Positions 36,888 to 44,664 are shown, counted from the stretch's first letter. The stretch: 57,633 nucleotides of DNA from Gordonia malaquae NBRC 108250 (GCF_000344135.1 NZ_BAOP01000031.1:1-57633), one strand, 5' to 3'. Numbers and translations are program-made. Notes: generated by a model from the sequence alone, not told the origin.

Positions 36888-37400
36888 ATGCAGTCACGCC
36901 TCTATCCGTTCGCCGCGATCATCGCCGCGGTGACGTCGATCGCGCTCACCGCCCTGCCGTGGATCTCGTTGGCCCCGCTCGGCCTCGACTGGTCGTGGAA
37001 CGGGCTCGCCATGGCCAGCGTCGACCTCGGCGATGATCTCGGCGTGGTCGGCGTCGGATGGGCGGTGGTCGCAGCAGCAGTCGTGGCTATTCTGGCCGCG
37101 CTGATCGGCCTGATGCCGTCTCCCAAAGTCCGACCGCTCCTCCCCCTGGCGAACGCGGTCGCAGCCGCCGCATGTGCACTCGCAGCACTCGCACCGCTCA
37201 TCACGCTCATCTGGCCCGCAGTGTTCTACGGCGACCTGTTCGTCAGCATCGGAGCGACAGGCCTCGTATCTCAGGTTCCACTGAAGACACCCGTCATCGT
37301 CGCGACCACCGGCACGATCCTGCTCACAGCCGTCGTCTGTGCAGCCTCAGCGGTGGCCGCCCGCCCTGGTCCAGGGTCGCGTGCTGACACGCGACACTAA
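36888..37400 (+). CDS. Hypothetical membrane protein, four helices
   Basis: Unrecognised 170-residue integral membrane protein. It has four hydrophobic segments, starting with YPFAAIIAAVTSIALTALPW, and a short basic tail. The ATG at 36888 lies seven bases after TAGATT (36875-36880), predicting a leaderless mRNA and favouring this start over an upstream one at 36798. It is divergent from imuA', and its last 54 bases overlap the 3' end of the convergent UPF0014 gene, an unusually long coding overlap. Confidence 0.7.
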   Translation: MQSRLYPFAAIIAAVTSIALTALPWISLAPLGLDWSWNGLAMASVDLGDDLGVVGVGWAVVAAAVVAILAALIGLMPSPKVRPLLPLANAVAAAACALAALAPLITLIWPAVFYGDLFVSIGATGLVSQVPLKTPVIVATTGTILLTAVVCAASAVAARPGPGSRADTRH

Positions 37401-38147
37401 CGATTCGGGCCGCGTCGGCGACGAAGCCCTGACCTGAGCGGTCACGACCGCCGCGATCGATCCGGACGCCAGTAGCGCGGCTAGAACAAGCACTTGGAAA
37501 CGGCCCGCCTCCACCGGCGAGAGCCCACCGAAGATCGCACCCACAAAGGCGCCGGGCAAGGTGACCAGCCCGGTGGTCTTAGTCTGATCGATCGACGGCA
37601 CCAACGCACTGTGCACCGCATGTCGTGCCATCGACGACGCCGCCTGACGCGGTGTCGCACCGAGCGCCAGCCAGGCCTCGACCTCGTCCCACCGCTCGAT
37701 GAGCGTCTCAGTCAGACGCCGCCCGGTGAGCGTCGTGATGTTCATGGTGTTGCCGATGACGATCGCCGACAACGCCAACAGGTATCGCGAAGTCGGCTCC
37801 AGCGCCCCGGTCGCGAACACCACTCCGAGCGCGACTACCACACCCGAAGCCACCGCCAGCGCAACAAATCCGGCTGTCCGCCAAAAGGCCCCCGGGGCGG
37901 CCAGGCGTCGCGCCGCGGTCCCGACCGCCACCGTAAACATGACCGACACTGCGAGCAGCACCAGTCCGGGATGCGTGATCAAGCCTGTCAGCGCGACACT
38001 GACCACCGCGAGCTGGACCATTCCGCGCAGAATCGCCGACGCCGTCGCCCACCGCTCGCGGACGCCGTACCAACGCAGAACGCCGACCGACACTCCCGCC
38101 AGCACGATCACGGCCACAGCCGTCGCGATCACGTCATGTGCGGACAC
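37347..38147 (-). CDS. UPF0014-family membrane permease (FetB-like)
   Basis: Integral membrane protein of the UPF0014 family, 266 residues with about seven helices. Its relative FetB (YbbM) works with the ATPase FetA in iron efflux. The family core SAIVIGNTMNITTLTGRRL and GATPRQAASSM is followed by LPGAFVGAIFGGLSPVEA. No FetA-like ATPase gene adjoins it, so the ATP-binding partner must be elsewhere or absent. The start at 38147 is the first Met; no alternative is better supported. Confidence 0.8.
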   Translation of the reverse strand: MSAHDVIATAVAVIVLAGVSVGVLRWYGVRERWATASAILRGMVQLAVVSVALTGLITHPGLVLLAVSVMFTVAVGTAARRLAAPGAFWRTAGFVALAVASGVVVALGVVFATGALEPTSRYLLALSAIVIGNTMNITTLTGRRLTETLIERWDEVEAWLALGATPRQAASSMARHAVHSALVPSIDQTKTTGLVTLPGAFVGAIFGGLSPVEAGRFQVLVLAALLASGSIAAVVTAQVRASSPTRPESLVSRVSTRPWTRAGGHR

Positions 38148-38171
38148 CCGCTAATCCAATCACCTCCGCGG

Positions 38172-38256
38172 CCTTTCGACGCGCTTCGCTTGCTCAAGGA
38201 GCAGGGCACAAGCAGGAGCCCTACTGCTCCTTGAGCAAGCGGAGCGCGTCGAAAGG
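38172..38256. repeat. Inverted pair of the dispersed palindromic repeat
   Basis: Arms of 33 bases at 38172-38204 and 38224-38256 (right arm begins CTGCTCCTTGAGCAAGCGG) are complementary with a single mismatch, enclosing 19 bases. The right arm ends exactly where the next coding sequence stops. It could fold into a terminator for the radical-SAM-like gene. Confidence 0.88.
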
Positions 38257-39171
38257 TCAGAACAACGTCAAACTCTCGGGCTCAACAACACCGACCGTCT
38301 GCGGTGCCGAACTCTCTTCGGCCGCGACCCCGTCGGGTTTGGCGAGCCCGTGCTCGCGGACAAGGGGTGTCATGCGTTCACGGAGTCGGACTGCGTAATC
38401 CGCGGGAACGAACGAACCGCGCCCGTACAGCGATCGGTATCGACGCAGCAGCGCGGGATGTTCCTGGGCCAGCCAATCGAGATAGCCGTCGTCGGAGTCG
38501 AGCTGCAGCACCGACACGGACACGCGGACCGCGCCGGCGTCCGACAGTTCGGACAGCAGCGCATCCAACTGCGACGACGAATCGGTCAGGCACGGCAGCA
38601 ACGGTGCGATGCGCACGTGCGGTTCGAGCCCCGCGTCGGCGAGACGTCGAACGGCCTCGATCCGCGCGGCGGGGAGCGAACCGTCCGGGTCGGCCCGACG
38701 ACACAGGTCGTCGTCGAGGCAGGGCACGGTCATCACGATCGTCGTCGGCACCGCGTGCCGCACCACCCGCAGCAGCGAGAGGTCGCGCACGATCAGGTCC
38801 GAACCCGTGTACAGCGCAAACGGCGTGTTCGATTCGGCGAGCGCCGAGATGACCCCGGGCATAAGCCGATAGCGCTCTTCGAGCACGCCGTAGGGATCCG
38901 CGCCGGTCACGCCGACGGCCACCGTCGATCGTCGCCACGACCGCCGTCGGAGTTCACGTCTCAGAACCGCGGCGGCGTTCATCCGCACCCGCATCTCGCA
39001 GTCGTCACCGACCATCGTCTCGAGCGCGTAGTCGTAGGGATGGGCACGCTCCACCGTCACCGACCGCAGCATCGCCGGCGCCAGCACCTCATGCACCGCC
39101 AGGCGCGGAAACTCCGGCAGCCGGAGCGTCCGCACCAGGTCGGTGTCGACCAACCCGAGCACTCCACTCAT
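38257..39171 (-). CDS. SOS-associated radical-SAM-family relative lacking the Fe-S cysteines
   Basis: A 304-residue homologue of the Rv2578c/spore-photoproduct-lyase-like family. Shared landmarks are VHEVLAPAMLRSV, MNAAAVLRRELRRRSWRR, TGADPYGVLEERYRLMPG, TPFALYTGSDLIVRDL, APLLPCLTDS and the terminal LTLF. Where family members carry the CxxxCxxC loop between the first two landmarks, this protein reads AHPYDYALETMVGDDCEMRV: the cysteine triad is absent and about 20 residues appear to be missing. It should not bind the catalytic [4Fe-4S] cluster. The ATG at 39171 lies nine bases from a LexA-like box. It may be an inactive paralogue or a repurposed fold. Confidence 0.78.
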   Translation of the reverse strand: MSGVLGLVDTDLVRTLRLPEFPRLAVHEVLAPAMLRSVTVERAHPYDYALETMVGDDCEMRVRMNAAAVLRRELRRRSWRRSTVAVGVTGADPYGVLEERYRLMPGVISALAESNTPFALYTGSDLIVRDLSLLRVVRHAVPTTIVMTVPCLDDDLCRRADPDGSLPAARIEAVRRLADAGLEPHVRIAPLLPCLTDSSSQLDALLSELSDAGAVRVSVSVLQLDSDDGYLDWLAQEHPALLRRYRSLYGRGSFVPADYAVRLRERMTPLVREHGLAKPDGVAAEESSAPQTVGVVEPESLTLF

Positions 39172-39180
39172 GCCATCTAT

Positions 39181-39196
39181 CCGAACACATGTGCGA
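39181..39196 (-). promoter_or_regulatory. Candidate LexA box upstream of the radical-SAM-like gene
   Basis: On the minus strand TCGCAC-ATGT-GTTCGG matches 10 of 12 fixed positions of TCGAAC(N4)GTTCGA. It shares the ATGTGTTC core of the dnaE2 box. It lies nine bases upstream of the start codon. The M. tuberculosis homologue Rv2578c is part of the SOS regulon, as I recall. Confidence 0.65.
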
Positions 39197-39250
39197 ACGA
39201 CTCGTCAAGTGTCCGAATGGACTGTCACAGGCCCCGGCTACGATGGCTGC

Positions 39251-40465
39251 ATGACCGGATCGGCCGAGCCTGGACCCTCGTACCTCGTCGCCGGCCGTTA
39301 CCGCCTGGTCAAGCGCATCGGGCGGGGCGGCATGGGCGCGGTGTGGGTTGCGCGCGACCAGCTCCTCGACCGCGACGTCGCCGTCAAGCAGGTCCTGTCG
39401 GTCGCCGGAATGTCCGACGACGAGGCTCTCACCAACCGCCAGCGAGCGATGCGGGAGGGCCGGATCGCCGCTCGCCTCTCGCACCGGAACGCCGTGTCGA
39501 TGCACGACGTCGCGCTCGACGGCGAGGAGCCGTGGCTGGTGATGGAGTATCTCCCGTCGCACAGTGTGGCCGATGTGCTCCGCGACAACGAGACCATCGC
39601 GCCCGTCGAGGCCGCGCAGATCATCGCGCAGGTCGCCGACGCGATCGCCGAAGCCCATGCGTCGGGCATCATCCACCGCGACATCAAACCCGCGAACATC
39701 CTGATCGCCAACAGCGGGCGCGCGACGGGCCTGGTGAAGATCACCGACTTCGGCATCTCTCGTGTCAAGGACGACGTGTCGATCACCCAGACCGGCATCG
39801 TCACCGGAACGCCCGCCTACTTCGCGCCCGAAGTGGCGCGCGGTGACGAACCCGGCGAGGCGTCGGATGTGTTCTCGCTGGGTGCGACGCTGTACACGAT
39901 GATCGAGGGCCGACCACCGTTCGGCGACGGCGACAATTACATCGCGACACTGCATCGCGCCGCGGCAGCCCGCATCGATCCGCCGACACGAGCGGGCGGA
40001 CTCGAACCGATTCTGCTGCGCCTGCTGGAGCCGTCGCCTGCGAACCGTCCTACGATGTCGCAGGCCCGTGATCTACTCGTCCAATACGCGGCGTCCGAAC
40101 TCGGCACGTCGGAGAAGGTCCTGACCGGCCTCGTCTCGACGAAGCCGAATCACACGCGCGTCCGTCCCACTGCGCCGTCGGTGATGCTGCAGAAACCCGA
40201 GCCGTATGCGCACACGCGCGTCGGCACTCCTACACCCCCGCCCGGCCGGTACGCGCCTCGCGCAACTCCCGAGCCGCTCCCGCCGCAGCAGTACCCGTCG
40301 AACCCGTCGATGCAGCAGCATCCGTACTCGCAGCCGCAGTACCAGTTCTACCCGCCGCAGCATCAACCTCAGCGAGGCAGCAACGCCGGCCTCGCCGCAG
40401 CGATCTTCGCCCTGTTCGTCCTGCTCACGGCCATCATCGCCGGGATCATCGTTCTCACTGTGTAG
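39251..40465 (+). CDS. Serine/threonine protein kinase without extracellular sensor
   Basis: Hanks-type kinase of 404 residues. It has the G-loop IGRGGMGAVW (23-32), catalytic Lys46 (DVAVKQV), HRDIKPAN at 142-149, DFG at 166-168 and TPAYFAPEV. A Pro/Gln/Tyr-rich linker (about 285-372) leads to one C-terminal helix (380-403) that ends one residue before the stop, so nothing protrudes outside the cell. ATG at 39251 lies six bases after TACGAT (39239-39244), predicting a leaderless mRNA and deciding the start. Targets are unknown. Confidence 0.92.
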   Translation: MTGSAEPGPSYLVAGRYRLVKRIGRGGMGAVWVARDQLLDRDVAVKQVLSVAGMSDDEALTNRQRAMREGRIAARLSHRNAVSMHDVALDGEEPWLVMEYLPSHSVADVLRDNETIAPVEAAQIIAQVADAIAEAHASGIIHRDIKPANILIANSGRATGLVKITDFGISRVKDDVSITQTGIVTGTPAYFAPEVARGDEPGEASDVFSLGATLYTMIEGRPPFGDGDNYIATLHRAAAARIDPPTRAGGLEPILLRLLEPSPANRPTMSQARDLLVQYAASELGTSEKVLTGLVSTKPNHTRVRPTAPSVMLQKPEPYAHTRVGTPTPPPGRYAPRATPEPLPPQQYPSNPSMQQHPYSQPQYQFYPPQHQPQRGSNAGLAAAIFALFVLLTAIIAGIIVLTV

Positions 40466-40472
40466 CGTTCCC

Positions 40473-40545
40473 TGATCCTTGAGCGCAGTCGAAAGGCGCT
40501 CGACAAGCAGTGGCCCCTTCCTGCTCCTTGAGCGCAGTCGAAAGG
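40473..40545. repeat. Two direct copies of a short dispersed repeat
   Basis: TGATCCTTGAGCGCAGTCG continuing AAAGG (40473-40496) and TGCTCCTTGAGCGCAGTCG continuing AAAGG (40522-40545) differ at one base. They fill the gap between the convergent kinase and response-regulator genes. Confidence 0.8.
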
Positions 40546-41205
40546 TCAGCCCAGTTGGCGGTTGACGGCCCAGCGGGTGAGGGCGTTCCGGTTCGACTGC
40601 TGGGTCTTACGGAGCACGTTGGATGCGTGGGTCTCGACGGTCTTGACCGAGATGAAGAGCTCTTCGGCGATCTCACGGTAGGTGTACCCGCGCGCCAGCA
40701 GCCGGAGCACTTCGAGTTCACGCTTGGTGAGCGAGTCGAGTTCCGGGTCGAGGTGCGGTTCGGGGACGGCGGAGCGACCGGTGAACGAGTCGAGGACGAA
40801 CCCGGCCAGGCGCGGGCTGAACACGGCGTCGCCCTCGGCGACACGTCGGACCGCGTCGGCCAGCTCCGTCCCGCTGATGGTCTTGGTGACGTAGCCGCGA
40901 GCACCAGCCCGGATGGTCGCGATGACGTCCGTCGCCGCATCCGACACTGACAACGCCAGGAACACCGGTGCCTCGGATCCGAGCGCATCGGTCACGCCGC
41001 GCAGGACGCCGACGCCTCCCCCGCCGGGCATGTGGACGTCGAGGAGCACCACGTCGGGCCGGGTCGCGACGATCTCGCTGATGGCCTGCGGCACGGTGCC
41101 CGCGTCGCCGACCACATCGATGCCGTCCTCGCCCGCGAGTTCGGCTCGGACTCCGGAGCGGAACACTCCGTGGTCGTCGACGAGGAAGAGACGGTAGGCG
41201 GTCAT
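40546..41205 (-). CDS. LuxR/NarL-type response regulator (EsrR-like)
   Basis: Two-component transcription factor of 219 residues. The receiver domain has Asp10-Asp11, phospho-acceptor Asp56 (VVLLDVHMPG) and Lys in YVTKTI. The C-terminal LuxR helix-turn-helix runs through LTKRELEVLRLLARGYTYRE and VKTVETHASNVLRK. The ATG overlaps the kinase stop by four bases (ATGA), so the pair is co-translated. With the PspC histidine kinase and divergent PspC protein it resembles the corynebacterial EsrISR envelope-stress system (from memory). Confidence 0.92.
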   Translation of the reverse strand: MTAYRLFLVDDHGVFRSGVRAELAGEDGIDVVGDAGTVPQAISEIVATRPDVVLLDVHMPGGGGVGVLRGVTDALGSEAPVFLALSVSDAATDVIATIRAGARGYVTKTISGTELADAVRRVAEGDAVFSPRLAGFVLDSFTGRSAVPEPHLDPELDSLTKRELEVLRLLARGYTYREIAEELFISVKTVETHASNVLRKTQQSNRNALTRWAVNRQLG

Positions 41206-42458
41206 GCGATCTCCTGATCAGTCTGTGCGGGTGCGTCTTCTGTTGTAGCGGAGGCGATCTCACCCGCAGCGCGCGGCAGGGTCAGTGCGACGTTGGTGCC
41301 GCGTCCGATGGTCGAACTGAGGCGTGCCGCGCCGCCCGCACGTTCCATACGGGCCCGGATGGAACGGCTGACGCCTTGGCGGTCGGGGTCGACGGCGTCG
41401 ACGTCGAAGCCTGCTCCGCGGTCGCGGACGAACACCTCCACTTGGTCGTCGGCCACTTCGCAGTACACGTCGACCGTCGCTGCGCCGGAGTGTTTGGACG
41501 CGTTGACCATCGCTTCGCGGGCTGCCGAGACGAGTGCGCTCCAGCCGCGCGCGCGGGTGGGGTCGAGCATCTCGTCGGGGGTCACGTCGCCGACGGTGAT
41601 GGCTTCGATCTCGACACCGTATGCGTCTTCCACTTCGACGGCGACAGCGCTGATCGCCGCGGCGAGGGACTCGCGGGGCCGGGCGCGGTCGCCGAACAGC
41701 CATTGGCGGAGCTCTCGTTCCTGACTGCGCGCCAGGCGTGCGACGGTGTCGGGGTTCGCAGCCTGCTTCTGGATCAGAGCCAGCGTCTGCAGAACAGAAT
41801 CGTGCAGGTGGGAGGCTATTTCTTCACGCTCGTCGGTTCGGATGCGTGCGGCACGCTCCTCGTTCAATGCCCGGAGCATGCGCATCCAGACGGGAACGGT
41901 CAGCAGCACTGCGCCGACGAGTGTCGCGAGGACCGCGACGACGATCGGCGGCATGCCCGCCAGCGCGGTGTCGGGGACGGTCACCATCACGACGAGGCCG
42001 CCGATCACGAACACCGCACCCGTCGCCAGCCTGACCCATGTGAGCGTCCGCGACTGCGACGTTGCGATGCCGGTGACGTCGGCCTCTCGCCACACGATGG
42101 CGGCGCCGCCGAGGACGAACAGGATCGCGAGCATCGACTGCGCGGGCGCGCTCGTCGCCGCCATGCCGTTGGCGGCGAGCGCGAGGACGCCGATCACGAT
42201 GAGGCCATGTGCCTGGCGTCGCTCCCCCGGCGGCGCGGCGGCGGTGTCGTCGCCGGTCGGGCAGAAGAACCAGAGCAGCGCATAGGCGATGACACCGGCC
42301 CCGGCCAGCGCCGCGAGCACCACGAACACGACTCGCACCCGGAAGACGGAGACGCCGAGGTGGTCGGCGACGCCGCCGCACACACCGGCGATCACCTTGC
42401 CGCCACTGCGTCTATGCAGTCGCGGCACGGTTGTACTCGTGCGCAGTTCTCTTCTCAT
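41202..42458 (-). CDS. Sensor histidine kinase with N-terminal PspC domain (EsrS-like)
   Basis: Membrane histidine kinase of 418 residues. Residues about 12-70 form a PspC domain (GKVIAGVCGGVADHLGVSVF). Several membrane helices follow to about residue 195, then a HisKA_3 dimerisation domain with REEIASHLHDSVLQTL, the phospho-acceptor being His219. The ATPase domain has SAAREAMVNASKHSG (N box) and VFVRDRGAGFD (G1). There is no large external sensor, so it probably senses membrane or envelope state through the PspC/helical part. It is divergent from another PspC-domain gene. Confidence 0.92.
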   Translation of the reverse strand: MRRELRTSTTVPRLHRRSGGKVIAGVCGGVADHLGVSVFRVRVVFVVLAALAGAGVIAYALLWFFCPTGDDTAAAPPGERRQAHGLIVIGVLALAANGMAATSAPAQSMLAILFVLGGAAIVWREADVTGIATSQSRTLTWVRLATGAVFVIGGLVVMVTVPDTALAGMPPIVVAVLATLVGAVLLTVPVWMRMLRALNEERAARIRTDEREEIASHLHDSVLQTLALIQKQAANPDTVARLARSQERELRQWLFGDRARPRESLAAAISAVAVEVEDAYGVEIEAITVGDVTPDEMLDPTRARGWSALVSAAREAMVNASKHSGAATVDVYCEVADDQVEVFVRDRGAGFDVDAVDPDRQGVSRSIRARMERAGGAARLSSTIGRGTNVALTLPRAAGEIASATTEDAPAQTDQEIA

Positions 42459-42548
42459 TGATTCGATAGTGGCACGTCGCGACCGGTTCGCACATCAGGG
42501 AGCATCTCAGGGTTTCGCCGGATTCATGGCGGCGCGATCATCGCCAAG

Positions 42549-43865
42549 ATGAATGGCATGAACGCTTCGACTGTCCAAGACATGTGGAACACGCGCCCCG
42601 TGCGGCGTCGTTCCGGCAACACCGTGGCCGGTGTGTGCATCGGTGTCGGTGAGCGCTATCGGGTGGACCCGACGCTGGTGAAGGTGGCCTTCGTGGTCGC
42701 GACGCTGTTCGGCGGCAGCGGCATCCTGCTGTACATCGCCGCCGCGATCGCGCTGCCCGCCGACGACGAGAGCAAGGCGCACCAGTGGCACGGTGGGCCG
42801 CCGTGGGCGCGCGCCGGGCATCGAAGCCACCTGAGGTGGATCCCGCTGGTGATCATCGCGGTGATCGCGATGTCGATCATCGGCTCCCCGAACGCATGGG
42901 GAACCAGCGGCGTGCTCGGCGCGGTCCTGATGGCCGGCGGCTGGTATCTCCTCTACCAGCGGACTCCCGTCGCCCCGGCAGGTACGTCTGCCGCCGAGCT
43001 CACCTCCCCGCCCTTCGCGCAGTCATCCCCGCCGGTCGCGCAGTCGTCCCCGCCTGTCGCGCAGTCATCTCCGCCGGTCGCGCAGTCATCTACGTCCGTC
43101 GAGCGCAGTCGAGACGCAGTGAGCGAACGAAGCGAGTCGAACGATCCGACCGACACCGTCCTGCTGACGAAGGACGCAGGCGACGAGCCCCCGACCTGGG
43201 ATCCATTGGGCGCGGCCCGGTTCGCGTGGGATCTGCCCGAGCCGACTGAACCCGTGCAACCGCCCGCGCCTCGGGTCCCGCGCTCGCCTGTCACGCCGAT
43301 CTTCCTCGGGCTCGCCGTGATGACCGGTGCGGCGACGTCGGCCGCGTCCCTCGCCGGAGTCGGGTGGTTGACGCCCGGGCGAATCGCCTCGTTGGTGCTG
43401 GCCGTGCTGGGTACCGGACTGGTGGTCGCATCGTTGCAGCGTCGGCCCGTCGGACACAGCGGGTCGGGTCTGATTCCGCTGGCCGCGCTCGGTGTGGTCG
43501 CCGTCCTCGCGACCACCGCGCTCGCAGGACCCGGCGAGACGTTCCCGTCCGGCGGCATCGGCGAGCGGACGTGGACTCCCCCGACGTCGTCCGACCTGCG
43601 CGACGACTACTCGCTGACGATCGGCTCCACGACGCTTGACCTGCGTGAGCTGAACGGGCTCGACAGGGACCGGACCGTCTCGATCCGCCAGGGCATCGGC
43701 GAGATCAAAGTGTTCCTGCCCGACGACATCCGTGTCCGCACCGACTGCAGCGTCACCGTCGGCGACGTGAGCTGCAAGGACGGCGTCGTCAACCCCGACG
43801 CGAAGACTCCCACCCTGACAATCGACGCCCACGTGAACGTGGGCGATGTGGAGATGATCCGATGA
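42549..43865 (+). CDS. PspC-domain membrane protein with LiaF-like C-terminal domain (EsrI-like)
   Basis: Membrane protein of 438 residues. It has a PspC domain (RRRSGNTVAGVCIGVGERY, about 19-75), several helices, and a C-terminal domain of about 90 residues (SLTIGSTTLDLREL, IGEIKVFLPDDIRV) resembling the LiaF/cell-wall-response C-terminal fold. Residues 157-184 are four copies of AQSSPPV from 21-base tandem repeats. Residues 185-198, ERSRDAVSERSESN, are encoded by a copy of the dispersed palindromic repeat. By analogy with EsrI it may inhibit the divergent kinase. A second Met three codons in is an alternative start. Confidence 0.85.
   Translation: MNGMNASTVQDMWNTRPVRRRSGNTVAGVCIGVGERYRVDPTLVKVAFVVATLFGGSGILLYIAAAIALPADDESKAHQWHGGPPWARAGHRSHLRWIPLVIIAVIAMSIIGSPNAWGTSGVLGAVLMAGGWYLLYQRTPVAPAGTSAAELTSPPFAQSSPPVAQSSPPVAQSSPPVAQSSTSVERSRDAVSERSESNDPTDTVLLTKDAGDEPPTWDPLGAARFAWDLPEPTEPVQPPAPRVPRSPVTPIFLGLAVMTGAATSAASLAGVGWLTPGRIASLVLAVLGTGLVVASLQRRPVGHSGSGLIPLAALGVVAVLATTALAGPGETFPSGGIGERTWTPPTSSDLRDDYSLTIGSTTLDLRELNGLDRDRTVSIRQGIGEIKVFLPDDIRVRTDCSVTVGDVSCKDGVVNPDAKTPTLTIDAHVNVGDVEMIR
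43017..43100. repeat. Four 21-base tandem repeats inside the PspC gene
   Basis: Units begin GCGCAGTCATCCCCGCCGG at 43017, 43038, 43059 and 43080 with few substitutions. They keep the frame and encode AQSSPPV repeats in a cytosolic or linker region. Confidence 0.9.
43119..43141. repeat. Dispersed repeat fragment within a coding sequence
   Basis: GTGAGCGAACGAAGCGAGTC and the following GAA match the intergenic repeat core TTGAGCGAGCGAAGCGAGTC plus GAA at all but two positions. It is read in frame as SERSES within the PspC protein. Confidence 0.8.
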
Positions 43866-44074
43866 CTGAGAACAGCACTCTCGAAGCAGAATCGGCCGAA
43901 CGTCGCCGCAGCCCCGGCCTCGCGGTCCTCGGCATTCTGGCGCTGATGGTCGCGGGATGGGGCCTGCTGGGCGGCCCGAGTCTAGGCGACACCCGAGCCC
44001 TCCCCTGGGCCGTCCTCGCCGTCGGAGTCGTCATCGGTCTCGGCCTCGTAGCCTCCGGCATGCGGCGGCGTTAG
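43862..44074 (+). CDS. Small two-helix membrane protein
   Basis: Unrecognised 70-residue protein with a polar N terminus, two hydrophobic helices (LAVLGILALMVAGWGLLGG and WAVLAVGVVIGLGLVA) and an RRR end. The ATG overlaps the PspC gene stop by four bases (ATGA), so it is translationally coupled and may belong to the envelope-stress complex. Confidence 0.75.
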   Translation: MTENSTLEAESAERRRSPGLAVLGILALMVAGWGLLGGPSLGDTRALPWAVLAVGVVIGLGLVASGMRRR

Positions 44075-44084
44075 GGGCGTCCGT

Positions 44085-44184
44085 CGCTTCGACTCGCTCC
44101 GCTCGCTCAACGAGCAGTGGGTGCTCTCTGCTCGTTGCGAGGACGCCCTTACTGCTCGTTGAGCGAGCGGAGCGAGTCGAAGCG
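44085..44184. repeat. Inverted pair of the dispersed palindromic repeat
   Basis: Arms of 34 bases at 44085-44118 and 44151-44184 are exact reverse complements (right arm begins ACTGCTCGTTGAGCGAGCGG). They enclose 32 bases that contain a partial third copy. It sits between convergent genes and is a likely terminator structure. Confidence 0.9.
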
Positions 44185-44220
44185 TCCAGCGCCCCTCCCC
44201 CGAACTGAGTCCAACGACCG

Positions 44221-44589
44221 TCAGTCCGACGACCGAATCAGCGCGCCTTTGAGCGCCGTGACGTCAACTCGCATGTCGCCGTCGGAGTGCCGCAATGGGA
44301 GGTCCTCGGTCGTGATGCCGTCAAGGAACACTCCCCCGGTCTCGCCTGAACGAAGAGTCTGCGATTTGCGTCGACGAGCTTCGATCCGCGCCACGCGACC
44401 CGGCAGCACCCGATCGTCGAGCACAAGAGCGGCCGACGTCCCGATCACTACCTCGCCGGACTCGACGACACCCGTGAACACCCGCCCACGACCAGTGATC
44501 GTGAACATGTCGTCGACCCGAAACGTGAACGGCGTTCCCGGCTTCGACGCCGGAGCATCTCGCGCCTCGCTCTTACGGAAGAATCCCAT
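44221..44589 (-). CDS. EF-Tu domain-2-like beta-barrel protein
   Basis: Stand-alone protein of 122 residues resembling domain 2 of translational GTPases: FTFRVDDMFTITGRGRVFTG followed by VVESGEVVIGTSAALVL and a late GGVFLDGI. It has no GTPase domain, so it cannot be an elongation factor. Similar stand-alone proteins are annotated only by this fold. ATG at 44589 gives the natural MGFFRKSEARD start; upstream sequence is repeat-derived. Function unknown. Confidence 0.75.
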   Translation of the reverse strand: MGFFRKSEARDAPASKPGTPFTFRVDDMFTITGRGRVFTGVVESGEVVIGTSAALVLDDRVLPGRVARIEARRRKSQTLRSGETGGVFLDGITTEDLPLRHSDGDMRVDVTALKGALIRSSD

Positions 44590-44615
44590 TTCTCGGACTC
44601 TAACGGACCACCGAA

Positions 44616-44664
44616 CTGCTGGTTGAGCCGACACCAAGGCGCCAGCCGAGGCGTCGAGTCGAAA
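44616..44664. repeat. Dispersed repeat copy upstream of the EF-Tu-like gene
   Basis: CTGCTGGTTGAGCCGACACC, AAGGCGCCAGCCGAGG and CGAGTCGAAA. It is the same variant (GGCGCCAGCC middle) as the copy at about 26365-26415. Confidence 0.75.

Noticed and set aside
33787..36933. 1048-codon open frame on the plus strand across the imu region
   Set aside because: It lies opposite imuA', imuB and the nucleotidyltransferase gene, all with clear motifs; Arg/Pro-rich translation without domains.
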